Shown here: in pieces, positions 8,828 to 15,516 of the stretch
How positions within the stretch are numbered: position 1 is the first letter of the stretch
Layout of the letters: the number at the start of each line of letters is the position of its first letter
Source of the DNA: Enterococcus canintestini
Lineage (GTDB): Bacteria; Bacillota; Bacilli; Lactobacillales; Enterococcaceae
DNA length: 40,988 bases
Reading direction: 5' to 3'
NCBI RefSeq assembly: GCF_001885735.1
Contig: NZ_JXKG01000009.1
Coordinates: 1 to 40,988 of the forward strand
Translations under genes and position numbers: made by a program
Notes under the pieces: generated by a model
What the model was told of the DNA's origin: nothing
Databases searched by the model: none
The model's input: only the letters and a program-made list of their open reading frames with translations

Positions 8828-9306
8828 GTTGGTTTGACTAAAGAAATAATCATTTAAAAGTGAATTTTTTATCTTTTCTTTAGAAATAATCAATTTTATA
8901 AAACTACTTGGAAAACGTAATCGAGGTAGTGACAGTGAAATTAGCAAAACGAGAGTTATCTAATTTAACTATAACGTTATTTTTATGACAAAAAATAAGT
9001 TGTCGTTTATATTAAATACATAACCAACAACAACCTTTTTATTTTTCATTTTACTCCATTTGAGAGTAATTACTCCTTTTTCCATTGGGCCTAACCAACC
9101 CAATGGTTTTTTGTGCGCATAAACTAAAAAAAGATAGCTGTCGATTTGTATTTTTAGACAAACTGATAGGAAATTTTTTTTCGTAATAAAAACAAAAAAA
9201 AGAAATGAATAATCAAAATATTAATCAAAAATAAATTATTTGTTTTTTTATTTGGATCCAGATGCTTTTTTATGATACTTTCTTACTTTTGCTGTATCTA
9301 AATAGA
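8828..9306. other. AT-rich stretch without a supported gene
   Basis: I see no convincing ORF. It contains a direct repeat AGAAATAATCA (about 8840 and 8882), a hairpin GACAA...TTGTC near 8988-9005, a perfect 12-bp palindrome GAGTAATTACTC at 9064-9075, and an isolated terminator at 9082-9112. The terminator implies that something short is transcribed here. A 26-codon minus-strand ORF (start near 9050, GGAG upstream) is too weak to call. Confidence 0.4.
9082..9112 (+). terminator. Orphan terminator
   Basis: CCATTGGG (9082-9089) pairs with CCCAATGG (9099-9106) and is followed by six T. No gene ends nearby, so it closes read-through from the left or an unidentified small RNA. Confidence 0.7.
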
Positions 9307-9335
9307 TTGTTAAATTTTTAAAACCATGCTATTCT
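9307..9335 (+). promoter_or_regulatory. Promoter of the ABC-F leader
   Basis: TTGTTA (9307-9312), 17 bases, then TATTCT (9330-9335). Transcription would begin near 9342, about 12-15 bases before the ribosome site of the small upstream ORF. Confidence 0.6.
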
Positions 9336-9341
9336 TTTCTT

Positions 9342-9546
9342 ATTAAAAACGAAATGAGGGATCTTGCATTGAAATTTTAACCAATTTGTTGAAGCTGCAT
9401 TCAGACGAAAAACTTGGAACGACCAAGGGATTCGTGTGCAGATTTTCAGGATTGGTTAAATGACAGTGTAAGGTCTTTTTGTTTACCTTATTTATTGTCA
9501 TATCTCTGGTAGAGAACCCTTCCTGAAAATAGGAAGGGTTCTTTTT
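9342..9546 (+). promoter_or_regulatory. Attenuator leader RNA of the Lsa-like ABC-F gene
   Basis: GAGGG (9356-9360) precedes a three-codon ORF, TTG AAA TTT TAA (9369-9380). Its stop overlaps the helix TTAACCAAT (9377-9385) / ATTGGTTAA (9451-9459). Nested inside are CTGCA/TGCAG, ACGAA/TTCGT and CTTGG/CCAAG. A second hairpin (ATGACA...TGTCAT, about 9459-9502) follows. A perfect 11-bp terminator ends the leader (9514-9524 with 9531-9541, then five T). The layout matches ribosome-mediated attenuation known for other antibiotic-responsive ABC-F genes: a ribosome stalled on the tiny ORF would block the first helix and alter termination. Which helix serves as antiterminator is not clear to me. Confidence 0.65.
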
Positions 9547-9658
9547 GGGGCTATAAGTAGATTTAGGCTAAAAATAAGCTAGTGCGTAATTTAAATTAAT
9601 CGCGCCAGCAGAATTTTTAAGCAAAAATCAGTTTTACGCCCTTTTATGAGGTGAGAAT

Positions 9659-11164
9659 ATGCCAGTGATAAAAATACATGATCTAACTTTTGGTTTTGAT
9701 AATCAAGGGACATTACTGTTTGATCATAGTAATTTAATAATTGATACCAGTTGGAAATTAGGCTTAATTGGCCGTAATGGGCGAGGGAAAACAACTTTAT
9801 TGAATTTATTGCAAAATAAATTTTCTTATGAAGGACAGATTACGCATCAAATGACTTTTACGTACTTTCCGCAAAAATTAGTCGATAAAAATCAAATCAC
9901 ATTTTATGCGTTAAATGAAGTAGCTGCTTTTGAACAATGGCAGTTAGAACGAGAATTAAATTTACTTGGGGTGGATCCACTTGTTTTGTGGCGGCCATTT
10001 GCTAGTCTCTCAGGTGGAGAGCAGACCAAAGTCTTATTGGCTTTGCTATTTGTCGATGAAGCGAATTTTCCTTTAATTGATGAACCGACTAATCATTTAG
10101 ATGTCTTAGGTCGAAAGCAAGTAGCGCAATATTTGAAAAAGAAAAAGCAAGGTTTTATTGTGGTCAGTCATGACCGTCATTTTATCGATGAAGTGGTCGA
10201 TCACATTTTGTCTCTTGAAAAAAGTCAGTTAGTGTTGTACCAAGGTAATTTTTCTATTTACGAAGAACAAAAACAATTACGCGATCAATATGAATTAGAG
10301 CAAAATACGAAAATAAAAAAAGAAATTGGCCGCTTACAACAAACTGCCGCAGAAAAAGCTGAGTGGGCTCGTTCTCGAGAAGGTGATAAAACTAAAAAGT
10401 CAAAAGGTTTCATCGATACCGAGTTACGACGGGTAAATAAAGGAGCAGTAGGAGCAGATGCTGCGCGAACGATGAAACGGGCAAAAGCGATTGTAAATCG
10501 CCTAGAAGAGCAAATGTCCCAAAAGGCAGAATTATTAAAAGATATTGAAACGGTTAATACTTTGAAATTAAATTTTGCGCCAAGCCACCACAAATTATTA
10601 CTTCAAGTAGAAGACTTAACATTACAATATCCTGATAGTTCTGCATTATTCAAACCAATTACATTTGAATTGCATCAAGGAGACCGCTTAGCAATTATGG
10701 GAGCAAATGGTGCTGGTAAATCTTCTTTAATTCATTATTTACAAAATACCTTTGAAGGAAGCGTCAAAGGAAAAGTCAATCGTCCTCAAAAACTTACAAT
10801 TAGCTATGTGCGTCAAAATTATGAGGATAATCGGGGAAGTTTAGTGGAATTTGCAGAAAGTCACCATTTGAATTATGAAGACTTGTTAAATAATTTACGC
10901 AAATTGGGTGTTGAGCGAGAAGTTTTTTTTAATAAAATTGAAGATATGAGCATGGGACAAAGAAAACGCGTTGAACTTGCCAAGTCACTTGCAACGCCTG
11001 CGGAATTATTTATTTGGGATGAGCCGTTAAACTATTTGGATGTCTTTAACCAGGAGCAGCTAGAAGAAGTCATTCAGTCTGTGCAACCAACAATGTTAAT
11101 TGTGGAGCACGATGAAACTTTTTTGAAAAATGTCGCTACCAAATTTTTAGAACTTAAAAAATAG
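9659..11164 (+). CDS. lsa: ABC-F ribosome-protection protein, Lsa family
   Basis: Soluble twin-ATPase protein of the antibiotic-resistance ABC-F group. It acts on the ribosome rather than in a membrane: members displace lincosamides, streptogramin A and pleuromutilins from the peptidyl transferase centre. Domain 1 has Walker A GRNGRGKTT, signature LSGGE and Walker B FPLIDEPTNHLD. A charged linker (about 200-300, rich in Lys/Glu/Arg) is the expected interdomain antibiotic-resistance helix. Domain 2 has Walker A GANGAGKSS, signature MSMGQ and Walker B LFIWDEPLNYLD. There are no membrane segments. The 501 residues match Lsa(A) (about 498), with many identical blocks by memory; which lsa variant it is needs an alignment. 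The ATG follows GAGGTG. The attenuator leader upstream implies drug-induced expression. Confidence 0.88.
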   Translation: MPVIKIHDLTFGFDNQGTLLFDHSNLIIDTSWKLGLIGRNGRGKTTLLNLLQNKFSYEGQITHQMTFTYFPQKLVDKNQITFYALNEVAAFEQWQLERELNLLGVDPLVLWRPFASLSGGEQTKVLLALLFVDEANFPLIDEPTNHLDVLGRKQVAQYLKKKKQGFIVVSHDRHFIDEVVDHILSLEKSQLVLYQGNFSIYEEQKQLRDQYELEQNTKIKKEIGRLQQTAAEKAEWARSREGDKTKKSKGFIDTELRRVNKGAVGADAARTMKRAKAIVNRLEEQMSQKAELLKDIETVNTLKLNFAPSHHKLLLQVEDLTLQYPDSSALFKPITFELHQGDRLAIMGANGAGKSSLIHYLQNTFEGSVKGKVNRPQKLTISYVRQNYEDNRGSLVEFAESHHLNYEDLLNNLRKLGVEREVFFNKIEDMSMGQRKRVELAKSLATPAELFIWDEPLNYLDVFNQEQLEEVIQSVQPTMLIVEHDETFLKNVATKFLELKK

Positions 11165-11191
11165 ACGAATTGTAATTAGAAAATAAAAGGT

Positions 11192-11403
11192 GAGGTCGCA
11201 ATAGAAGTGGTGGGCTTTATGAAATAAGAAATATTTTTAATAAAATTACTGTTCAAGTTTTTTGTGAAATTTCTTCTTATAAGTAGCAGTCACTTTTCTA
11301 GCACCGTTTATATGCTAAAAAGAGAGGTGTGACAATATTCTTGTCACACCTCTCTTTTCGGATAAACAGTGTGACAGAAGCTGGTCGCTTTTGTCACAAC
11401 CTC
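11192..11403. repeat. Composite palindromic intergenic repeat, copy C (long form)
   Basis: Order: GAGGTCGCAATAGAAG block, an AT-rich core ending TTTTTTGTGAAATTTCTTCTTA (through 11279, two bases off copy A), CACTTTTCTAGCACCG, then hairpin 1 (AGAGAGGTGTGACAA at 11321-11335 with its complement at 11341-11355) and hairpin 2 (GTGACAGAAGC at 11371-11381 with GCTTTTGTCAC at 11387-11397). Hairpin 1 extends outward through CACCGTTTAT / ATAAACAGTG. It lies between the convergent ends of the ABC-F gene and the lactonase operon and probably terminates both. Confidence 0.65.
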
Positions 11404-11410
11404 TAATATT

Positions 11411-11572
11411 TTAATTTTCTACGTTGCGAACGTAGTCATCAAAATATTTAATTAAATCACGTTTCATTTTTTGATATTCTTCTTCGCTATATTCCTTTTC
11501 TTCAATTTTTCCATTGAAATAAGGTAGTTTTAATTCTTCTTTTAAACGGTCCAATGCTTCTTGTTGATTCAT
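11411..11572 (-). CDS. Small hypothetical protein, 53 aa
   Basis: A short ORF starting MNQQEALDRL and ending YVRNVEN. It has a clear AGGAG eight to nine bases before the ATG, which supports it despite its size. The product is soluble and acidic/basic mixed (Glu- and Lys-rich, e.g. KIEEKEYSEEEYQKMKRDL), so it is probably helical; I recognise no domain. It starts 11 bases after the stop of the 116-aa gene and is therefore the last gene of the lactonase operon. The palindromic repeat copy C begins just past its stop and can terminate it. Confidence 0.65.
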   Translation of the reverse strand: MNQQEALDRLKEELKLPYFNGKIEEKEYSEEEYQKMKRDLIKYFDDYVRNVEN

Positions 11573-11583
11573 AATATATTCTC

Positions 11584-11934
11584 CTATAACAGATTAAAAG
11601 ATTGCGTTAACGCTTCGTATTGACTTTGCATAGTACTAAGTCGCGCTTTTAAACTAGTAATGTCGTCATCGTCATGGAATAAAACTTGTTTAAGTTCAAA
11701 ATAAAAATCGTCAAAAGCATTCACGAATGCTTCAACTTCTTTGGTTTGTAACTCCGTATTTTGATCGCAGCGAATATAAGCTTTTTCGGCAATTGCGTAA
11801 CCTTCTGAGGTAGTTAAAATTGCTAAGTTTTCGTTATAGCGGCGCGTACTCACTAAATCACAAACGGACTGGCATTTATTTAATAAGTTTGAAAAATCTT
11901 TTAGTAATAATTCAATTGGTGTTTTGGTAAACAT
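11584..11934 (-). CDS. Hypothetical protein, 116 aa
   Basis: No family recognised. The product is soluble, acidic and helix-rich, with an Asp run (HDDDDIT, about residues 91-97) and two cysteines near the N-terminus (KCQSVC). There is no signal peptide or membrane segment. The ATG is preceded by GGAGG at good spacing, 23 bases downstream of the lactonase stop, so it is almost certainly co-transcribed. The 53-aa gene follows after 11 bases. Conservation of this trio elsewhere would be needed before any link with sugar-phosphate metabolism is suggested. Confidence 0.75.
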   Translation of the reverse strand: MFTKTPIELLLKDFSNLLNKCQSVCDLVSTRRYNENLAILTTSEGYAIAEKAYIRCDQNTELQTKEVEAFVNAFDDFYFELKQVLFHDDDDITSLKARLSTMQSQYEALTQSFNLL

Positions 11935-11957
11935 GGGGGTTCCTCCAATTCTTTTCT

Positions 11958-12980
11958 TTAGTCTTCAAATAAGACGCAGACACATTCTGGTGCATACACA
12001 TCTTTTTGGACAGTGGTTAGGGTACCGTCAGTTTGATTGCGGGTATAAAGAGTTAAATTATCGCTGTTTTGATTAGCACAAACGACATATTTGCCACTTG
12101 GGTCAAGGGCAAAATCCCGTGGGAAATCACCTTCAGTGCTGATTGTTTGGACTTTTTCAATCGTCAATCCATCTGTTGAAAGGGCAAAAACAACAATTGA
12201 GTTATGTCCGCGATTAGATGCATAAATAAAGCGACCATCTGGACTAATGCGCACTGCTGCGCCACCATTTGCTCCAGTAAAATCTTTTGGTAACAAGGAA
12301 TCTTGCATGATTTCAGTAAAGCTACCATCTTCAGGATTGTAACTTAAAACAGTCAGCGTACTATTTAATTCACCTAATAAGTAGGCGATATTTTTCGTAG
12401 GATGAAAAACTAAATGACGGGGACCAGCACCATCTTCGGTTTGATAAATGGCTACTTCGTCTAACTCTCCTGTTTCACTAACGTTATAAGTGTACACTCG
12501 GTCAGTTCCTAAATCACAAACGACAAGGCGTTTATCAGGAGTTAAATCGGTATAGTGAACATGGGGTTTATCTTGATTTTCATTACTGCCGGTAGGTTCA
12601 TCGTGCTTAATTACCACACCAGGTTTAAGACTACCATCTGATTTTAAACCGTAGACACTAATTTCACCTAAATGATAATTAGCTCCATAAACTAATTGGC
12701 GCTCTTCATCAACTGCCACGTAGCACAGTGGAGCTCCTTCTTTTGTTACGGCATTTAAAAAGTTAAAGTCTTTATCATAAGCACCACAACCACCATTGCC
12801 GTCAACAGCTGTCACAGTATAAAGATTTTTAGCGTTACTTTGGGCTAAATAAGTTGGACTGTTTTCTTTAGTGGCCAAACTTAAATCTAGCAATTGTTCT
12901 TTTTCTGTATCGAGGGTAATACGGTAAATTCCTTCGCTTTCACGTCTTGTATAAGTTCCTAATAATAAGTGATGTAACAT
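11958..12980 (-). CDS. pgl: Lactonase family protein (6-phosphogluconolactonase type)
   Basis: Seven-bladed beta-propeller lactonase (YkgB/Pgl type, about 340 residues, full length). Members hydrolyse 6-phosphogluconolactone to 6-phosphogluconate in the oxidative pentose phosphate pathway. Repeated blade motifs are visible: GANYHLGEISVY, CDLGTDRVYTYN, GPRHLVFHPTKNIAYLLGELNSTLTV, ISPDGRFIYASNRGHNSIVVF, DFALDPSGKYVVCANQNSDNLTLY. It is cytoplasmic, with no signal peptide. The ATG has AGGAGG upstream. It heads a three-gene operon with two unknown small genes. The 5' region holds a perfect 22-bp palindrome at 13007-13028. Some family members have other lactone substrates, so the exact reaction is inferred. 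Confidence 0.85.
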   Translation of the reverse strand: MLHHLLLGTYTRRESEGIYRITLDTEKEQLLDLSLATKENSPTYLAQSNAKNLYTVTAVDGNGGCGAYDKDFNFLNAVTKEGAPLCYVAVDEERQLVYGANYHLGEISVYGLKSDGSLKPGVVIKHDEPTGSNENQDKPHVHYTDLTPDKRLVVCDLGTDRVYTYNVSETGELDEVAIYQTEDGAGPRHLVFHPTKNIAYLLGELNSTLTVLSYNPEDGSFTEIMQDSLLPKDFTGANGGAAVRISPDGRFIYASNRGHNSIVVFALSTDGLTIEKVQTISTEGDFPRDFALDPSGKYVVCANQNSDNLTLYTRNQTDGTLTTVQKDVYAPECVCVLFED

Positions 12981-13006
12981 AAGTCATCCTCCTACCAATT
13001 ATTGCC

Positions 13007-13028
13007 AAATTTTTCTTAAGAAAAATTT
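13007..13028. promoter_or_regulatory. Perfect 22-bp palindrome upstream of pgl
   Basis: The left arm AAATTTTTCTT (13007-13017) is the exact complement of the right arm (13018-13028). It lies 27 bases before the lactonase ATG, in its likely 5' untranslated region. It could be an operator or an mRNA hairpin; its AT-richness allows chance. Nothing else is evident in the 305-base gap except a possible rightward promoter. Confidence 0.35.
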
Positions 13029-13206
13029 TTGCTTTAAATACTTCACTCTCTTTTCTATTCTACCACAAAGAATCCGCTTTAGAAGTTAGAGAAAAGATCA
13101 GGTATGTTATAATAAAAACTGTTAAAACTACAATAAAAAAATGAGTATAAAAGTAAAAAAGTCTCTTTTGATAAACAAAATTGAAACCAGTCTTTTTTTG
13201 TGTGAG

Positions 13207-13235
13207 TTGGATTTATGGACCAATCACGATATTTT
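13207..13235 (+). promoter_or_regulatory. Candidate promoter of the GutA-like gene
   Basis: TTGGAT (13207-13212), 17 bases, then TATTTT (13230-13235), about 50 bases before the start codon. Confidence 0.4.
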
Positions 13236-13285
13236 AAAATGAATTTCAAACGAAATGTTATAAACATATAGGAGGTAACGATTAA

Positions 13286-13639
13286 ATGATAACAGGAAAA
13301 ATTACAGCAATCGGGAAAGAGGCAATTGATGCCGACGAAAAATTATTAATTTTCTTTGATGAAAGTGCCACAAAAGGTTTAAAGCCTTACGCAATTATCC
13401 AAGATGTACCAAAAGCTGATAAGATCACTTTAAAAAAAGGAGACGAAATTCGTTTTGGTGAAGCTAAATATACGGTGACTCATGTTGGCAATACCGCATT
13501 AAAAGGGCTTCATGAAATTCAACATGCTTCTTTTATATTTGATGAGGTGCCAGTAACTGACAGTATTGTCAATGGTGTCTATCTTACACCTTTTGAAGTG
13601 CCACAATTAGAAGTAGGGATGACGATTACGTATCCATAA
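13286..13639 (+). CDS. PTS glucitol/sorbitol-specific IIA-like protein (orphan)
   Basis: A 117-residue protein with the GutA/SrlB fold pattern: LLIFFDESATKGLKPYAII near residues 20-38 and the C-terminal GEAKYTVTHVGNTALKGLHEIQHASFIFD. True IIA proteins receive phosphate from HPr on a histidine and pass it to sorbitol IIB/IIC. Here the segment that in E. coli SrlB reads roughly FIHSH is IIQDVP and has no histidine, and no gutB/gutC homologues are nearby. A transport role is therefore doubtful; it may be a regulatory or repurposed paralogue. The ATG follows AGGAGG (13271-13276). An AI-2E-family membrane protein gene starts 61 bases downstream on the same strand, so the two may be co-transcribed. 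Confidence 0.75.
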   Translation: MITGKITAIGKEAIDADEKLLIFFDESATKGLKPYAIIQDVPKADKITLKKGDEIRFGEAKYTVTHVGNTALKGLHEIQHASFIFDEVPVTDSIVNGVYLTPFEVPQLEVGMTITYP

Positions 13640-13700
13640 AAGTGCAGTTGAACTTATTTTATATTTCTAAAGGCCTAAAGTGCCAAACGGAGGTTTTAAA

Positions 13701-14849
13701 ATGGAGAAAGATAAAAAAAGGTTATCTTGGTTTTGGAAATGGTTTTTAAATAATCAGTTTGTGACCGCCTTATTGATTATTTTATTGATTTTATTGATTT
13801 TAAATGCTTTTACTAAAGTTTCATATTTATTTGAGCCTATCGCACAGTTTGTTGGTGTCGTCGGCTTACCGATTGTTTTAGCAGGCGTTTTTTATTATCT
13901 AATGAATCCAGCTGTTGATTATTTGGAGAAAAAAGGGTTAAAACGAATTTACAGCATTTTCTTATTGTTTTTACTTGTAATTGGTTTAATTACTTGGGGC
14001 GTGGTGGTTATTGTCCCGAAAATTCGGGAACAAACCGCAAGTTTTATCGATAATTTTCCCAATTATTTAGATGTTATTGACCAAAAAGCCAATGAAATTT
14101 TAAATGATCCGATTTTTGGTACATTTAAAGATCAATTTGATAGCTATGGCGATAAGATTACTACTTGGCTGACCGATTTTATTCGTAATATTTCCAGCTC
14201 AACTATCTCTAGTTTAGGAAAAATTGTCGGGGCGGTCGCCTCTACTTTAGTGGCTATTTTTACAATGCCTTTCATTTTATTTTATCTTTTAAAGGATGGC
14301 CGGAATTTAGCTCCATATTTTGTTAAATTTTTACCCAATAAAATGCGTAAACCAACACTAAAAGTTTTAAAAGAAATGAACGAGCAAGTTTCCTCTTATA
14401 TTAGAGGGCAACTGACAGTTGCTTTTGCTGTGGCTATCATGTTTATTATCGGCTTTTCGATTATCGGGTTGGATTATTCTGTGACATTAGGTGTCGCAGC
14501 TGGCTTTTTGAATTTGATTCCTTATTTAGGGTCATTTTTAGCCATGGTTCCCGCTATCTTTTTAGCGATTGTGGCAGGGCCAGTAATGTTAGTGAAAGTA
14601 CTAGTTGTGTTTGTCATTGAACAAACTATTGAAGGTCGTTTAATTTCACCATTAGTTTTAGGTAATGAACTTTCTGTTCACCCGGTGACTATTTTATTAG
14701 TATTATTGACTTCTGGTAAGTTATTTGGTGTGGTCGGGGTCATTTTGGGAATTCCTGTCTACGCAGCGGCAAAAGTCCTCATTACGCATCTTTTTGAATG
14801 GTATAAAGATGTTTCCCAATACTATCATGAAGAAACAGAAGATGAATAA
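13701..14849 (+). CDS. AI-2E family transporter (PF01594 type)
   Basis: Integral membrane protein of 382 residues with about eight hydrophobic segments: two at the N-terminus, a soluble loop (about 80-160), then the conserved C-terminal block with GLDYSVTLGVAAGFLNLIPYLGSF and EGRLISPLVLG. The family includes exporters of signalling or small molecules and Na+/H+ antiporters, so the substrate is unknown despite the name. The ORF is open from a GTG at 13680, but CGGAGG (13688-13693) lies inside that extension and is correctly spaced for the ATG at 13701, which I chose. It follows the GutA-like gene closely and ends at a strong terminator. Confidence 0.85.
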   Translation: MEKDKKRLSWFWKWFLNNQFVTALLIILLILLILNAFTKVSYLFEPIAQFVGVVGLPIVLAGVFYYLMNPAVDYLEKKGLKRIYSIFLLFLLVIGLITWGVVVIVPKIREQTASFIDNFPNYLDVIDQKANEILNDPIFGTFKDQFDSYGDKITTWLTDFIRNISSSTISSLGKIVGAVASTLVAIFTMPFILFYLLKDGRNLAPYFVKFLPNKMRKPTLKVLKEMNEQVSSYIRGQLTVAFAVAIMFIIGFSIIGLDYSVTLGVAAGFLNLIPYLGSFLAMVPAIFLAIVAGPVMLVKVLVVFVIEQTIEGRLISPLVLGNELSVHPVTILLVLLTSGKLFGVVGVILGIPVYAAAKVLITHLFEWYKDVSQYYHEETEDE

Positions 14850-14851
14850 AA

Positions 14852-14885
14852 AAGAACCGTGGCCATTTTGGTCACGGTTCTTTTT
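14852..14885 (+). terminator. Terminator after the AI-2E family gene
   Basis: AAGAACCGTG (14852-14861) pairs with CACGGTTCTT (14873-14882), followed by T residues through 14885. Flanking A and T runs would let it work on both strands. Just after it (about 14892-14925) is a decayed copy of hairpin 2 of the palindromic repeat family (AGTGTG..AGAAGC..GCTT..CACACT), which may end the rhodanese transcript. Confidence 0.8.
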
Positions 14886-14931
14886 ACAGAAAAATAGTGT
14901 GTTAGAAGCGAGGCTTGTCACACTTTCGTTT

Positions 14932-15225
14932 TTAAGCTGCTAATTGTTTAATATCACGCATACCGCCAATTACATGAATTGCCTTGTAACCGTGATTTTC
15001 TAAGAAATTCGCGATAATTTCTGAGCGACGTCCGGAGTAGCTGATTACGTAATAGGTCGCATTTTTATCTAATTTGTTTAATTCGTTAGGTAAGCTTGTT
15101 GCGGGTAAAGAAATGGCATGTGGTAAATGGCTCATTTCAAAATCCTGCGAGTCGCGAATATCTAAGATGTTCAGCGCTTCGTTTTGACGTAGCAAGTTAA
15201 AATCTTGTACGGAAATTGAAGTCAT
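14932..15225 (-). CDS. Rhodanese-like domain protein, catalytic Cys replaced by Ser
   Basis: Single-domain rhodanese fold protein of 97 residues with both hallmark regions: ILDIRDSQDFEMSHLPHAISLP (CH2A, about 20-41) and IGGMRDI near the C-terminus. Active members carry CxxGxR[S/T]; here the loop reads SYSGRRS with S62 where the sulfur-accepting cysteine should be (codon AGC). Sulfurtransferase activity is therefore not expected, and a binding or regulatory role is more likely. It is cytoplasmic. The ATG follows AGAAGGA with seven bases of spacing. It is a single gene, convergent with the AI-2E family gene. Confidence 0.85.
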   Translation of the reverse strand: MTSISVQDFNLLRQNEALNILDIRDSQDFEMSHLPHAISLPATSLPNELNKLDKNATYYVISYSGRRSEIIANFLENHGYKAIHVIGGMRDIKQLAA

Positions 15226-15392
15226 CTTTCATCCTTCTTTCTTTTTGTAAGATGTTAGTATCTTATTTTATTTCACCAAAAAATTCAACGTTTTTCTTTT
15301 TATCTGATAAAATAATGAAAAGAAAATGAATGTAAACGATTTTCATTCTGATATTAAAGGGTTATATATGAATAAAAAAATGCATAAAAGAA

Positions 15393-15420
15393 AAAAACAA
15401 GCGTTACTACGCTTGTTTTT
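15393..15420. terminator. Bidirectional terminator downstream of fbp
   Basis: AAAAACAAGCG (15393-15403) and CGCTTGTTTTT (15410-15420) form a perfect 11-bp stem with a six-base loop and A/T runs on both sides. It can end fbp (-). The 15226-15516 gap also holds a start-less minus-strand reading frame (15421-15516) discussed in the findings and a weak 27-codon plus-strand ORF near 15369. I call neither a gene. Confidence 0.75.
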
Positions 15421-15516
15421 AAACTCTTTGATGAGTTGTGTTGGCAATTAAACCGATCAGAAAAAGCATAAGGACAAGGTTTCTCTTCGTTTTAGGCGTA
15501 AACTGTGATTTTTTAC

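Noticed and set aside
8970-9050. Minus-strand 26-codon ORF starting MKNKKVVVGY with GGAG upstream
   Set aside because: Very short, in AT-rich sequence, with no terminator or promoter to match. The ribosome site could be chance.
9342-9546. Considered 6S RNA, signal recognition particle RNA or a metabolite riboswitch
   Set aside because: None of the conserved cores is present, and the tiny ORF plus the terminator before an ABC-F gene fits attenuation better.
15369-15450. Plus-strand 27-codon ORF starting MNKKMHKRKK
   Set aside because: It runs straight through the bidirectional terminator stem and has only a weak AAAGGG ribosome site.
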